DNA of 64,000 nt from Bog-473 sp963821755 (GTDB taxonomy: Bacteria > Actinomycetota > Acidimicrobiia > Acidimicrobiales > RAAP-2). The translations under genes were made by a program, and so were the position numbers. This document shows, in pieces, positions 1-8,944 of this stretch (positions within the stretch are counted from its first letter, which is position 1; every line of letters starts with the position of its first letter). The notes beneath the pieces are model-generated. The model saw only the letters and a list, made by a program, of their open reading frames with translations. It did no database searches and was not told the DNA's origin. The stretch is taken from positions 682,001-746,000 of the forward strand of contig CAWGEX010000003.1 in assembly GCA_963821755.1 (NCBI GenBank). Reading direction: 5' to 3'.

Positions 1-506
1 ATGCGGGCCGAGTAGGCGCGGAAACCGGCCGTGGCATCGGCCACTCCCAGCCCGAGAACTCGCGTGGCATAGCGATTGCCACCACGCGAGAGGAGCTCGC
101 GATGCCAGGCCCACTTTGGAATGGAGCCACCGGCCACATAGCGCGACCCGATCGACACATCGAAGCCGTGGTCGAGGGGTGCGACGATGGAACGCAGGGC
201 ACCCGGGTCGTGGGAGAAGTCGGCGTCCATCTCCACGAAGGCGTCGTACCCCCGTTCGAGGCCCCAGGCGAATCCTGCCCGATAGGCGCTCCCCAATCCG
301 GCTTTGGCCGGCCGGGCCAGGAGGTGCACGTCGGGCCGTTCGGCGGCCACGGCCCGGACCAGATCGCCCGTCCCGTCGGGACTGCCATCGTCGACCACCA
401 GGAGCCCGGCTTCGGGCAGGGAATCGAGCGCTCGATGCAGCATCCGCACGATGTTCTCCGACTCGTTATACGTCGGAATGACAACCAGGGGGCGCACGCT
501 GGGCAT
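1..506 (-). CDS. Polyprenol-phosphate mannosyltransferase-like GT2 glycosyltransferase (3' end beyond window)
   Basis: The gene starts at an ATG at 506 and runs off the left edge after 168 codons with no stop. The N-terminus reads PLVVIPTYNESENI, followed by VVDDGSPDGTG and EMDADFSHDP. These are the nucleotide-sugar binding and DxD motifs of family 2 glycosyltransferases of the dolichol/polyprenol-phosphate mannose synthase type. Such enzymes move mannose from GDP-mannose to a polyprenyl phosphate at the membrane. That would fit the phosphatidylinositol mannoside genes near 50-53 kb. The C-terminus is missing, so it cannot be seen whether a membrane or Lnt-like domain follows. The family is clear. 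The donor sugar is inferred. Confidence 0.85.
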   Translation of the reverse strand, partial: MPSVRPLVVIPTYNESENIVRMLHRALDSLPEAGLLVVDDGSPDGTGDLVRAVAAERPDVHLLARPAKAGLGSAYRAGFAWGLERGYDAFVEMDADFSHDPGALRSIVAPLDHGFDVSIGSRYVAGGSIPKWAWHRELLSRGGNRYATRVLGLGVADATAGFRAYSAR

Positions 507-524
507 TCTAGGAGATGGGCCTGC

Positions 525-1673
525 TCAGGAGAACTCGCCCGTTGGGACGACTTCGGTCGGGTCCGGCCCGCGACGTATCTCCCGGATCACCACCTGGATG
601 GCACCACCGACGGGTATTCCGATGAGCGCGCCCACGAAGGTCCCCAGCCCAGCACCCACGCGGCCACCGAGTGTGGCGCCGATCAACACCGCCAGGAGCA
701 CCCAGAAGGGGTTCAGGCGGACCGTCTTGCTCATGATGATCGGGTTGAGAATGTGGTTCTCGACCTGCTGGTAGGCCAGGAACACCACCAACATCACGAT
801 GCCGGCCGGCACCGAATGGATCGCCGCGATGATCACGACGGGCACCCCGGCCAAGAGGCCGCCGACCAGGGGCAGCAGGTCGACCAGGGCCACGAAGACG
901 CCCAGAAGGAGGGCGAAGGGAACGCCGAGGATGGCCAGCGTGACCCCCACCACGATGCCGGCAATCAACGAAGTCAGGAAATTCCCCAGCATGTAGCCGG
1001 TGACCGAGCGAATGGACTCGTTGATGACCCGCTCGAGGCGCAATGACGTGGCCGGGCTGAAGAGGTTGAGCAGGCCTCGCCACAACCGGGGCGCTTCGAG
1101 CATGGCGAAAAGCGTCAGCACGGCGATGGTGGCGACCGTGACGAGGGAGGACAGGGCGGCCGCCCCGACCGAGAAGGCGGTGGCCGGCTTGAGAACCTTG
1201 GTCACCTGCTTGGTGATCTGCGATGATCCTTCGGAGAGGTACTTCTGCAGATGGAGCCGGAACACCAGCCGCCCGAGCGGCCCCCGACCCTTCCGGGTGT
1301 TTTTGACCAGGTCGGGAATTTGGTGTCCGAAGTGGATGGCGGCTGTCACCAACGGCGAAGCGAAGAGATAGACCAATCCGCCGAAGGCGATGAGGCCGAT
1401 CAGGAAGACCATCGTGGTGGCGGCACCGTGCGACATCCCACGACGCTTGAGGAACCGCGTGGCGGGGGTGAGGAGCAGGGCGAAGAAGAAAGCCACCACC
1501 ACATAGAGGAGGATTTTGCGGAGCACCCAGATCCCGACCAACAGCCCGGCGTTGAGATCGAGGAGACCGATCACCACCAGGGTGCCCACCACGATGGGGG
1601 CCAATTGGACACCTCGTCGATCGGCACTGCCGGACAGCCTCGAACGCCAGGTGCCCCCCCCATTCTCAGCCAT
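525..1673 (-). CDS. AI-2E family transporter (PF01594-type permease)
   Basis: This 382-residue integral membrane protein has long hydrophobic segments from about residue 25 onward. It has the family layout of two N-terminal helix pairs, a soluble middle part (about 130-200) and a block of C-terminal helices ending in a glycine-rich stretch before a charged tail. Members are variously reported as autoinducer-2 exporters or sodium/proton antiporters, so the substrate cannot be assigned. It lies 18 bases downstream of the mannosyltransferase start on the same strand. It is divergent from the flippase-like gene starting near 1716, with only about 40 bases shared for both promoters. Confidence 0.85.
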   Translation of the reverse strand: MAENGGGTWRSRLSGSADRRGVQLAPIVVGTLVVIGLLDLNAGLLVGIWVLRKILLYVVVAFFFALLLTPATRFLKRRGMSHGAATTMVFLIGLIAFGGLVYLFASPLVTAAIHFGHQIPDLVKNTRKGRGPLGRLVFRLHLQKYLSEGSSQITKQVTKVLKPATAFSVGAAALSSLVTVATIAVLTLFAMLEAPRLWRGLLNLFSPATSLRLERVINESIRSVTGYMLGNFLTSLIAGIVVGVTLAILGVPFALLLGVFVALVDLLPLVGGLLAGVPVVIIAAIHSVPAGIVMLVVFLAYQQVENHILNPIIMSKTVRLNPFWVLLAVLIGATLGGRVGAGLGTFVGALIGIPVGGAIQVVIREIRRGPDPTEVVPTGEFS

Positions 1674-1715
1674 ACATCCAGCATGGCAGCTTCCGATGGG
1701 CGCGGACGTGCAAGC

Positions 1716-2795
1716 ATGAAGTCAATGGACGTGGCCGGCCCCGAGGAAGCGCCCCCGGCCAAACGCCGCTGGATTCCCCGCAACGTGAAGATCACCCTGA
1801 TGGTCGTGATCTTGTTCTTCGTGGGCGAGTACATCCTCCTGCCCGAACTGGCCAGCGCGCGCAAGGAGTTCCACCAGCTGAGCCACCTCAATTTTCTCTG
1901 GCTGATCCTCGGGGCCATGTTGGAGTTCGCCTCGCTCGCCGCGTATGCGCAATTGACCCACTCGGTGCTCTCCCCCGGTGCCCCGAGCCGCTTCCGCATC
2001 TTGCGCATCAACATGTGGGCCCTGGCAATTAGTCACACGCTGCCCGGTGGCACCGTGCCGGGAACGGCGGCCAGCTACAAGCTCCTGACCGACGCCGAGG
2101 TCCCCGGGAGCACTGCGGGCTTAGGGCTGGCTACCCAGGGCATCGGCTCCGCCGTGGTCCTCAACATCATCTTCTGGCTCGCCCTGCTCATTTCCATCCC
2201 GCTCAACGGTTACAACCCGCTCTACGGCTTCGCCGCCATCCTGGGTGTCGTCCTGCTGGCGATCTTCGGCGGGTTGGTCTTCTTCCTCACCCGCGGGGAG
2301 AAGCAGGCCGGTGCCCTGGTCAACAAGCTGGCCCATCATGTGCCGTTCGCCAAGCCCGCGACGGTGATATCGCTGATCAACAAGGTCGCTTTCCGCATGA
2401 AGGAACTGTCCAAGAGCCCGGAGTTCCTCTCCCGGGCCGGTCTGTGGGCCGCGGCCAACTGGCTGCTCGACGCCGCCTCCTTGTGGGTCTTCTTGTTCGC
2501 TTTCGGCGCCCACGTCTCGCCCATCGACCTCCTGGTGGCCTACGGGTTGGCCAACGTCTTGGCCGTGCTTCCCTTCACCCCCGGTGGGCTCGGTGTGATC
2601 GAGTTGACCCTGGTCACCGTGCTCACCGGCTTCGGGGTACACGCGGGGACGGCCACGGCCGGCGTACTCAGCTGGCGCCTGGTCAACTTCTGGCTCCCCA
2701 TCCCCTTCGGGGGCCTTTCGTTCCTCTCCCTGAAATTGGGCCACCGGCTCACTCCGGCGCAACGTCAGGTGACAGGAGAGATCAGCACGACCTGA
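1716..2795 (+). CDS. Flippase-like / lysylphosphatidylglycerol synthase TM-region family membrane protein
   Basis: From the ATG at 1716 this is a 359-residue protein with about eight hydrophobic segments. It contains the PGGTVPGTAASYKLL and LPFTPGGLGVIE signatures of the UPF0104 / LPG synthase transmembrane family (PF03706). Such proteins are linked to flipping or modification of lipids and lipid-linked sugars. The catalytic LPG-synthase domain is absent, so it is not an aminoacyl-phosphatidylglycerol synthase. An in-frame ATG at 1683 would add 11 residues and lie only 9 bases from the divergent gene's start, so 1716 is preferred. The open frame continues upstream to 1251, but that part overlaps the AI-2E gene and is not credible coding. 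Confidence 0.8.
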   Translation: MKSMDVAGPEEAPPAKRRWIPRNVKITLMVVILFFVGEYILLPELASARKEFHQLSHLNFLWLILGAMLEFASLAAYAQLTHSVLSPGAPSRFRILRINMWALAISHTLPGGTVPGTAASYKLLTDAEVPGSTAGLGLATQGIGSAVVLNIIFWLALLISIPLNGYNPLYGFAAILGVVLLAIFGGLVFFLTRGEKQAGALVNKLAHHVPFAKPATVISLINKVAFRMKELSKSPEFLSRAGLWAAANWLLDAASLWVFLFAFGAHVSPIDLLVAYGLANVLAVLPFTPGGLGVIELTLVTVLTGFGVHAGTATAGVLSWRLVNFWLPIPFGGLSFLSLKLGHRLTPAQRQVTGEISTT

Positions 2796-2806
2796 CGTGT
2801 GCGGCG

Positions 2807-2826
2807 CGCCACCGGCGCAGGTGGCG
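2807..2826. terminator. Candidate hairpin terminator between convergent genes
   Basis: A perfect 7-bp G+C stem (CGCCACC / GGTGGCG) with a 6-base loop lies in the 37-base gap between the flippase-like gene and the hydrolase on the other strand. There is no T-tract, as is common for actinobacterial hairpin terminators. It could serve both directions. Confidence 0.4.
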
Positions 2827-2832
2827 AGTCAG

Positions 2833-3870
2833 TCACCCGGCCGGGGCAGCGCCGGTCGCCGGTTCGACCGTGACGGTGAGGCCCGTGGAGGTGCCGGTGC
2901 CGGTGCCGGTGCCTGCGGGAGGTTCCAGCGCGCTGGCGATCTGGGCCGACGTGACACTCTTCGCAGCGAAGACGGTATTGAGGAAGGTGACCGTCTGGGC
3001 CCGCATGGCCGCCGGGCCCGGCGTGTCACCGATGAAGGTCTGGAGGTGGTCGCCACCATCAAGGGTGACGAAGGCCTTGGGCATGTCGGCCGAGGCGAAG
3101 ACCTGTTGGGCTTGGGGGTAGAGGCCGTACTCGTCGTCGGTGCCGACCGCGACAAAGAGCGCGCCCGGGGTGGCGGCACTCCACGTGCCCGGCACCCCGG
3201 CCGGGATCTCTCCGGACAGTGAGATGTAGGCACGGATCCGGTGGTCGGCGTACACAGGGTTCAGAGCCAGCAACGCAATGTCGGTCCCCCCGTCGGAATG
3301 GCCGGCCACCGCGATCTTGGCCGGGTTGACCGGCCCGGCGACACCGCCCAGGAGTTGGGTGATGACAAAGGACAGGTCGAGTGATTGTTGGGGGTAGTCG
3401 CTGATCGGTTCCCCCGGCAACGTGCTGGCCGAGTCGGGGAACGTCGGCGCCGCTACCAGGTACCCGGCGGCCGCCCAGGTATCGAGCAACGTCTCGTAGA
3501 CCCCGGGGTTCGAGTCCCACCCGTGGGCAAACACGATCAGCGGGAGCGGACCGGCCAACCCCCTCGGACGGCGGATGACCGTCACCAGGGTCCGCCCCGG
3601 ATGCCCCGGGACATCGCCACGGTCCGGCGTCGGCCGGCTCGGATCGGTGAACGTCTCGGTCTCGTCCTCGACCGCAAAGGGGGGTTGGGGTGCCGGGTGC
3701 GTGGTGGAAGTGGTGTTGGAGGTGGGCCGGCCCGACCCGGGGGCCGGATCGCTCAGGCCGTGAGCACCCCCGGATCGCCCCGTCGGTGACGATGACGGCC
3801 ACAGGGCAACAGCCAGTCCGATCACGACCAGAAAGAGCGCGGCCACGAGGACCCCTCGATATCGGTGCAT
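2833..3870 (-). CDS. Membrane-anchored alpha/beta hydrolase (chlorophyllase / PET-hydrolase-like fold)
   Basis: The product is 345 residues from the ATG at 3870. An in-frame ATG at 3888 would add six residues. The N-terminus has a single hydrophobic segment (about 7-24) that acts as an uncleaved anchor or signal, then a Ser/Pro/Thr-rich linker. The hydrolase core shows VFAHGWDSNPG (oxyanion region), the nucleophile elbow AGHSDGG, an acid in VGTDDEYG and a histidine in GGDHLQTF. The substrate is unknown. The C-terminus carries a short GT repeat encoded by a GTGCCG hexamer repeat at about 2893-2916. The longer open frame to 4272 overlaps the HAD gene and is rejected. Confidence 0.8.
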   Translation of the reverse strand: MHRYRGVLVAALFLVVIGLAVALWPSSSPTGRSGGAHGLSDPAPGSGRPTSNTTSTTHPAPQPPFAVEDETETFTDPSRPTPDRGDVPGHPGRTLVTVIRRPRGLAGPLPLIVFAHGWDSNPGVYETLLDTWAAAGYLVAAPTFPDSASTLPGEPISDYPQQSLDLSFVITQLLGGVAGPVNPAKIAVAGHSDGGTDIALLALNPVYADHRIRAYISLSGEIPAGVPGTWSAATPGALFVAVGTDDEYGLYPQAQQVFASADMPKAFVTLDGGDHLQTFIGDTPGPAAMRAQTVTFLNTVFAAKSVTSAQIASALEPPAGTGTGTGTSTGLTVTVEPATGAAPAG

Positions 3871-3924
3871 GCCGCGCCAGTTTCCCATCCCCTGCTGGAC
3901 GCGGCCGGTCGCTACGCTCGGCCG

Positions 3925-4539
3925 ATGGAACAGGGCCAGATCGGAATCGTCCTGTTCGACCTCGGTGGGGTACTCATCGACGTGGGGGGCGTCGACCCGA
4001 TGCGCAGCCTGGCCAAGTTGGACAGCGACGAGGAGCTGTGGCAGCGCTGGCTCGCCTGCCCCTGGGTCCGCCGGTTCGAGCGGGGACAGTGCTCGGCAGA
4101 GGAGTTCGCGGCGGGCATCGTGGTCGAATGGGAGCTGGGCCTGGCCGCCGACGCCTTCCTCGAGAGCTTTCGCAGCTGGATGAGCGGGCCCGTACCCGGT
4201 GCTTCCGAGCTCCTCGACGAGGTCCAGCGCCGCGTCCCCATCGGCTGCCTGAGCAATATGAACGCTCTTCACTGGGACTTCATCTCCGCCCAGTCGGCCG
4301 CGTTCGACACCTTCACCTACCGCTTTTTGTCGTTCGAGCTCGGCATGGTCAAACCCGATCGGGAACTCTTCGATCGCATCGCCGAGAGCTTGCCCCTGTC
4401 ACGAGACCGCGTCCTCTTCCTGGACGACAACACCCTGAACGTCGAGGCCGCCGCGGCGGCCGGATTCACCGCCCGGCGCGTGCAGGGGCTCGGCGAGGCC
4501 AGGCAGGCCCTACTGGCGGCGGGGGTGCTGGCGCGCTAG
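3925..4539 (+). CDS. HAD family hydrolase
   Basis: This 204-residue protein starting at the ATG at 3925 has the HAD motifs in order. Motif I is VLFDLGGVLID near the N-terminus, with the second Asp replaced by Gly as in many DLGGVL-type members. Motif II is GCLSNMN, the conserved lysine lies in MVKPDRELF, and motif IV is LFLDDNTLNV. The spacing and helical cap resemble the epoxide-hydrolase-N / YihX-like phosphatase branch. The substrate is not predictable. The in-frame ATG at 3865 would overlap the divergent hydrolase start at 3870. Confidence 0.85.
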   Translation: MEQGQIGIVLFDLGGVLIDVGGVDPMRSLAKLDSDEELWQRWLACPWVRRFERGQCSAEEFAAGIVVEWELGLAADAFLESFRSWMSGPVPGASELLDEVQRRVPIGCLSNMNALHWDFISAQSAAFDTFTYRFLSFELGMVKPDRELFDRIAESLPLSRDRVLFLDDNTLNVEAAAAAGFTARRVQGLGEARQALLAAGVLAR

Positions 4540-4557
4540 CGCCCTAACCTGGGTGGC

Positions 4558-4830
4558 ATGTGCCGCAATATCACCACCCTCAGGGGCCTCGAGCCCGTCG
4601 CCACCGCCGAAGAGATAGAGGCGGCAGCCCGCCAGTACGTCCGGAAGGTCAGCGGCGTGCAAACGACATCGGAGCGCACGGAGGCCGCCTTCGAACGGGC
4701 CGTGCGCCAAGTGACCAAAGCCACGACCGAGCTTCTGAGTACGCTCCCGCCACGGCAACAACCGCCGCCGTCCCTGCCGCCACTGCGCCGGAAAGCGGCC
4801 GCGGCAGCGGCCGCTGGGGTTGCGGGCTGA
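4558..4830 (+). CDS. DUF2277 family small protein
   Basis: The 90-residue product begins MCRNITTLRGLEP and continues ATAEEIEAAARQYVRKVSG, with AFERAVRQV downstream. This is the characteristic DUF2277 pattern. The family has no assigned function and is common in actinobacteria. The last 25 residues are a Pro/Arg/Ala tail without homology that can be recognised. It follows the HAD gene by 18 bases and is probably cotranscribed with it. Confidence 0.85.
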   Translation: MCRNITTLRGLEPVATAEEIEAAARQYVRKVSGVQTTSERTEAAFERAVRQVTKATTELLSTLPPRQQPPPSLPPLRRKAAAAAAAGVAG

Positions 4831-4871
4831 CAGACTCCACGCAACCCGACCCTCCCCCAGACCGGCTCCGA

Positions 4872-5978
4872 TCAGGCGGGTGCCATCGCATCGACAGTGG
4901 CGGGGTTGACACCGATACCACCCGCGGCGCTGCTGGCGTAGACGGCGAGCGCGAAGCGCAGGACGTCGACGGCACCCTCACCGCCCCACATGAGCGGACC
5001 CTCGCCGGTGTGGAGCCAGCGCAGCCAGTGACGCCCCGAGTCGCGGAAGCTGCTGCCCCAGTCGTCGTCGAGCGCGTGGTAGGAGCGCATCTCGCCGTCG
5101 GCGTAGACCTCGAGGCTCGGCTGCTGAATCCCCCGGCCCGTGCAGCGATTCACCCGGCCAAAGCCTTTGTGTCCCGTGACCTCCCAGCGCTCGTCATTGG
5201 TGTAGTAGTCCGAACGCAGGTACATGTCGGGCGCCAAGGTGATGTCCCACACGCCGCGGACCCCGTTCTCGTGCTCCCAGGCAATAGTGGTCGGTGCGTC
5301 AATGAAGATCGTCGAGAACACCTCGGTGCTCCCCACCCACGCCCGGACCTCTTTGATCGGGCCGAAGAGCCAGAGCGCAGTGGCCAGCTTGTGCCACCCG
5401 TCGTCGAAGACCAGGATCCCGCGCCCGTTCTTCATCTGCTGGAGCTGCCATCGGTAACTGCTCTGGGGCACGTCCCAACCGCCTTGCCCACTCCCCACCA
5501 TCTTCATGGTGTAGCCACTCACCTGGCCGAGATCGCCCGACTCGACGGTCTCCTTCAACCTTCGCAGAGGCTCGTAGAAGATGTAGTTCTCCATCACCCG
5601 CAGTATCCGGTCGTTTTCTCGAGCGGCGTCGACCATGGTCTGCGCGCTCGCCAGGTCATTGCACATGGGCTTTTGCAAGTTGACGTGCCAGCCGTGGCCG
5701 AGCAGCTCGACCACGCCTTCGACGTGGAGGGGGATCGGGAGCAGCGCTTCGACGGCATCGACCTCGAGGCCACTGGCAGCCATCTCGGCCGCGGTGGCGA
5801 AGGTGCGGGCTTGGGGCCAGTCCGCCTGGCGCTGGGCCCGGCGGGCCTCGTCGGGGTCGACCAAAGCGACGACCTCGACGTCGGGGTTGTCGAGATAGGC
5901 CCGCATGTTCAGGTCGTAGATGCGGCCGAGACCGACGAAGGCGGCCCGGATCGGACGTTTATAGGGCGTGAAGCTCAT
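4872..5978 (-). CDS. Gfo/Idh/MocA family NAD(P)-dependent oxidoreductase
   Basis: This is a 368-residue protein. The N-terminal Rossmann fold shows AAFVGLGRIYDLNM, and the second strand ends VALVDPDEA. The C-terminal alpha/beta domain includes the GVRGVWDI strand. These enzymes usually oxidise or reduce sugars or other polyols. The conserved catalytic motif EKP reads QKP here (VNLQKPMCNDL, about residues 98-108), which is atypical. The downstream WHKLATALWLFG helix is in the usual place of the catalytic histidine region. The gene stands alone, with a 14-bp palindrome just upstream. The substrate is unknown. Confidence 0.85.
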   Translation of the reverse strand: MSFTPYKRPIRAAFVGLGRIYDLNMRAYLDNPDVEVVALVDPDEARRAQRQADWPQARTFATAAEMAASGLEVDAVEALLPIPLHVEGVVELLGHGWHVNLQKPMCNDLASAQTMVDAARENDRILRVMENYIFYEPLRRLKETVESGDLGQVSGYTMKMVGSGQGGWDVPQSSYRWQLQQMKNGRGILVFDDGWHKLATALWLFGPIKEVRAWVGSTEVFSTIFIDAPTTIAWEHENGVRGVWDITLAPDMYLRSDYYTNDERWEVTGHKGFGRVNRCTGRGIQQPSLEVYADGEMRSYHALDDDWGSSFRDSGRHWLRWLHTGEGPLMWGGEGAVDVLRFALAVYASSAAGGIGVNPATVDAMAPA

Positions 5979-5999
5979 GGTGCACTCTCTCTTATCCTC

Positions 6000-6013
6000 G
6001 GGCGACGTCGCCC
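6000..6013. promoter_or_regulatory. Perfect 14-bp palindrome upstream of the oxidoreductase
   Basis: GGGCGACGTCGCCC is a perfect inverted repeat. It lies 22 bases upstream of the oxidoreductase ATG and is followed by an A/G-rich stretch. It could be an operator or a short hairpin. No cognate regulator is adjacent, so this remains a guess. Confidence 0.3.
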
Positions 6014-6056
6014 CGACTGGGTGACTGAACCGGGTGACTTGACTCTGTGACCTGGA

Positions 6057-6740
6057 CTATGCGACCTGGCCCACCAACAAAGCGAATCCCTGCCAACGCC
6101 AGAGGCAGTCGACCTGGGTCAGACCGGCGGCCCGCATCCAGGACAGTTGCGTCTCGATGTCGACCAACTTGTCCTCCGGGTCGTCGGCCGTCCTCCCGAT
6201 GGCCGCGAGGAACTCGGCGTGGAGTTCGGGTGTGGCCGACTTCACCACCTCGAGGTTGGCGTAGAGCCCGCCTGGAAGCAGCCCTTGGGCTATTTCTGTC
6301 AGCAGGCTCTGTTTGCGCTCGTCCTCCAAATGGTGGATGGCCAGGCCCGACACGATGATGTCGAAATCCCCGAACGATGCGATGGAGTCGGCCATGTCCC
6401 AGGAGCGCACGGTGACCCGGGGATCGCCGTCGAAGCGCGCCCGGGCGCTGTCCAGCATGGGGGCTGACCGGTCGAGCGCGACCACGTGGCCGAGTGAGGG
6501 CCGAGCGTCCAGGGCAAGGGCGGCGAGCCGACCGTCACCGCATCCGAGATCGAGGAGGCGCCGGGGCTCGGATGGGAGGATGGTCCGGAGCAATTCTTCG
6601 GCGGCGAGCCGGGGCGCGAGGCGGCCCACTCGGTCGAGGTACCACTCGACCTGGCCGGGATCAGTCCATCCGGCCGCTTCGACCGACAAGGGCCTAGGAC
6701 TCGGATCCCTCGTGGCCCGCCTCGCCCACCCGCAGGTCAC
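6057..6740 (-). CDS. SAM-dependent class I methyltransferase
   Basis: From the ATG at 6740 the product is 227 residues. Motif I reads LLDLGCGDGRLA, the acidic residue after beta 2 is in VVALDRSAPML, and the post-motif IVSGLAIHHLEDERK is typical of small-molecule methyltransferases of the Methyltransf_25 type. The target is unknown. This start overlaps the end of ppk by 47 bases. An in-frame TTG at 6689, just past the ppk stop, would remove the overlap and cost no conserved motif, so the true start may be there. It is probably cotranscribed with ppk. Confidence 0.8.
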   Translation of the reverse strand: MTCGWARRATRDPSPRPLSVEAAGWTDPGQVEWYLDRVGRLAPRLAAEELLRTILPSEPRRLLDLGCGDGRLAALALDARPSLGHVVALDRSAPMLDSARARFDGDPRVTVRSWDMADSIASFGDFDIIVSGLAIHHLEDERKQSLLTEIAQGLLPGGLYANLEVVKSATPELHAEFLAAIGRTADDPEDKLVDIETQLSWMRAAGLTQVDCLWRWQGFALLVGQVA

Positions 6741-8901
6741 TCTCCCGCCGCCGGCGGGCCCTGGCGATCGCCAATTCCTTCAGCCGGCCCTGGGCACTCC
6801 GCCCGTGCACGTTCTCGACCCGGCGCCAGCGCCGGTCCGAGCCGAGCTCCCACGAGTTGGTCTCGTCGGTGAGCACGAGATCCAACACCTCGAAGAGCCG
6901 GGCCTGCAATTCGGGATCCCGCACCGGCACCAACACCTCGACCCGCCGGTCCAGGTTGCGTCCCATCAGGTCGGCCGAGCCGATGTAGAGCTTGAGCGGC
7001 AAGCCGGGTCCGTCCGCCGGGTCGACGGGTGCGCCGCCGAAGCGGTAGATCCTGGAGTGCTCCAGGAAGCTGCCCACGATGGACCGCACCCGGATGGTCT
7101 CCGACAGCTCGGGAATGCCCGGGCGCAGCCGGCACAGGCCGCGGATGGCTAGATCGATGGGCACGCCCGCACCCGAGGCGCGGTAGAGCGCATCGATCAT
7201 GGCGGCGTCCGTCAATCCGTTGAGCTTGAAGACGATGCGACCCTGCGGTCCCGCGTCGGCCTGCTCTTCGATCATCTCCATGATCCGCTTGCGCACGGTG
7301 ACCGGTGACACCAGAATTTGGCGGTAGTCGGCGTGGCGCGAGAACCCGGTGAGGTAGTTGAACAGTTCCCCGACGTCGGCGCCGATGTCTTCGGCGGCGG
7401 TCAGGAGCCCGATGTCCTCGTAAATGCGGGCCGTCTTGGAGTTGTAGTTCCCGGTGCCCACGTGGCAGTAGTGGCGCACCCCGTCTTCCTCCCGACGCAG
7501 GACCAGGGCGGTCTTGGAGTGCGTCTTCAGTCCCACGATGCCGTAGACCACATGGACGCCGGCCTCTTCCAGCGCCCGGGCCCAACCGATGTTGGCCTCC
7601 TCGTCGAAGCGGGCCTTGAGCTCGACGATCGCCGCCACCTGCTTCCCGTTCTCGGCGGCCCGGATGAGCGAAGCCACAATGGGGCTGTCGCCCGAGGTGC
7701 GGTAGAGCGTCTGCTTGATCCCAAGCACCGCCGGGTCCTCGGCCGCCTGCGTGATGAAGGCCTCCACCGAGGTGGCGAACGAGTCGTAGGGGTGGTGCAC
7801 CAGGACATCACGCTCGCGCAGCATGGCGAAGAACTCGGTCGGCTCGTGGGCCGCCGTGGCCAGGCCGGGCGGCGTCATCGGGGTCCAGGTGTCCTCGTGC
7901 AGGTCGGGACGGTCGAGGGCGTAGACGCCCCACAGGCCGCCCAGGTCGAGTGGGGCGCGGACGCGATAGACGCCATCGCTCGAGACATCGAGCTCAGTGG
8001 CCAGCAGTTCCACCACCTCGTCGCTCATGTCGGCCCCGACTTCGAGGCGCAAGGCCCGTCCGAAGCGGCGGCGGCGCAACTCCATCTCGATCGCCACCAA
8101 AAGGTCGTCGGCCTCATCCTCTTCGAGGGCCAGGTCGGCGTTGCGGGTGACCCGGAACGCATGGTGCTCGCCCACCGTCATGCCGGGGAACAGGGTGTTG
8201 AGATGGGCCGCGATCACCTGTTCGAGGGGCACGAAGCGCTCCCCGTCGGGCATGACCACGAAGCGAGGCAGCACGGGCGGGACCTTGACCCGGGCGATGC
8301 GACGCTCGCCGGTCGACGGATCCTGCACCTCGACCACCAGGTTGAGCGAGAGGTTCGAGATGTAGGGGAACGGGTGCCCCGGGTCGACGGCCAAGGGAGT
8401 GAGGACGGGGAAGATCTCGCGGGCGAAGACGTCGACCAGGTGGATGCGGTCGTCGTCATCGAGCGAGGACCAGTCCGAGAGGCGCACGCCGGCCGCGGCC
8501 AACGCCGGCACGATGTGGTCGAGGAAGATGGCGTCCTGGCGCTTGACCTGTTCCTCGACACGGGTCCGGATCATCTTGAGTTGCTCGCCGGGCCGGAGGC
8601 CGTCGACCGACCGGGTCCGCACTCCGGCTGCCACCTGGTCCTCCAGGGCGGCTACCCGGACCTGGAAGAACTCATCGAGCAGCTCGCTGAAAATGGCCAG
8701 GAACTTGGTCCGTTCCAACAACGGGACACCATCGTCCTCGGCCAGGTCGAGCAGACGCGCCCCGAAGTCCAGGCGCGATTGTTCCCGATTCGTGAACCGC
8801 TGGACTCCGAACGCCTCTATCTGCTGATAGGTAGGCGGGGCAGGTCGTTCGGATGCACTGGGCCTAGGAGTTCGTGCCTTGAGAGTGGGGTCAACAACCA
8901 T
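6694..8901 (-). CDS. ppk1: Polyphosphate kinase 1
   Basis: From the ATG at 8901 the protein is 735 residues, as expected for PPK1. An upstream in-frame ATG at 8928 seems less likely. The enzyme makes inorganic polyphosphate from ATP reversibly. The N-terminal domain shows NREQSRLDFGARLL and FLAIFSELLDEFFQVRV. The catalytic part has the phosphorylated-histidine region GLKTHSKTALV and CHVGTGNYNSKTARIYEDIGL. The C-terminus has RFGGAPVDPADG and IGSADLMGRNLDRRVE. A CYTH-CHAD protein, a family linked to polyphosphate, lies at 56.2 kb. The gene is divergent from the SEDS gene at 8945. Confidence 0.96.
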   Translation of the reverse strand: MVVDPTLKARTPRPSASERPAPPTYQQIEAFGVQRFTNREQSRLDFGARLLDLAEDDGVPLLERTKFLAIFSELLDEFFQVRVAALEDQVAAGVRTRSVDGLRPGEQLKMIRTRVEEQVKRQDAIFLDHIVPALAAAGVRLSDWSSLDDDDRIHLVDVFAREIFPVLTPLAVDPGHPFPYISNLSLNLVVEVQDPSTGERRIARVKVPPVLPRFVVMPDGERFVPLEQVIAAHLNTLFPGMTVGEHHAFRVTRNADLALEEDEADDLLVAIEMELRRRRFGRALRLEVGADMSDEVVELLATELDVSSDGVYRVRAPLDLGGLWGVYALDRPDLHEDTWTPMTPPGLATAAHEPTEFFAMLRERDVLVHHPYDSFATSVEAFITQAAEDPAVLGIKQTLYRTSGDSPIVASLIRAAENGKQVAAIVELKARFDEEANIGWARALEEAGVHVVYGIVGLKTHSKTALVLRREEDGVRHYCHVGTGNYNSKTARIYEDIGLLTAAEDIGADVGELFNYLTGFSRHADYRQILVSPVTVRKRIMEMIEEQADAGPQGRIVFKLNGLTDAAMIDALYRASGAGVPIDLAIRGLCRLRPGIPELSETIRVRSIVGSFLEHSRIYRFGGAPVDPADGPGLPLKLYIGSADLMGRNLDRRVEVLVPVRDPELQARLFEVLDLVLTDETNSWELGSDRRWRRVENVHGRSAQGRLKELAIARARRRRESDLRVGEAGHEGSES

Positions 8902-8944
8902 TGCGTCACCCTCCAGCCTACTTCGCACCGCTACGATCCGGAGA

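Noticed and set aside
1251..1715. N-terminal extension of the flippase-like frame
   Set aside because: It overlaps the AI-2E gene on the other strand and has a His/Glu/Gln-rich shadow composition.
2888..2920. GTGCCG repeat, considered as a CRISPR or mobile-element trace
   Set aside because: It is a short in-frame codon repeat at the end of the hydrolase gene. No spacers or inverted ends are present.
3501..3526. T-loop-like GGTTCGAGTCCCA, suggesting a tRNA
   Set aside because: It lies inside the alpha/beta hydrolase frame (HGWDSNPG) and no acceptor or anticodon stem can be built around it.
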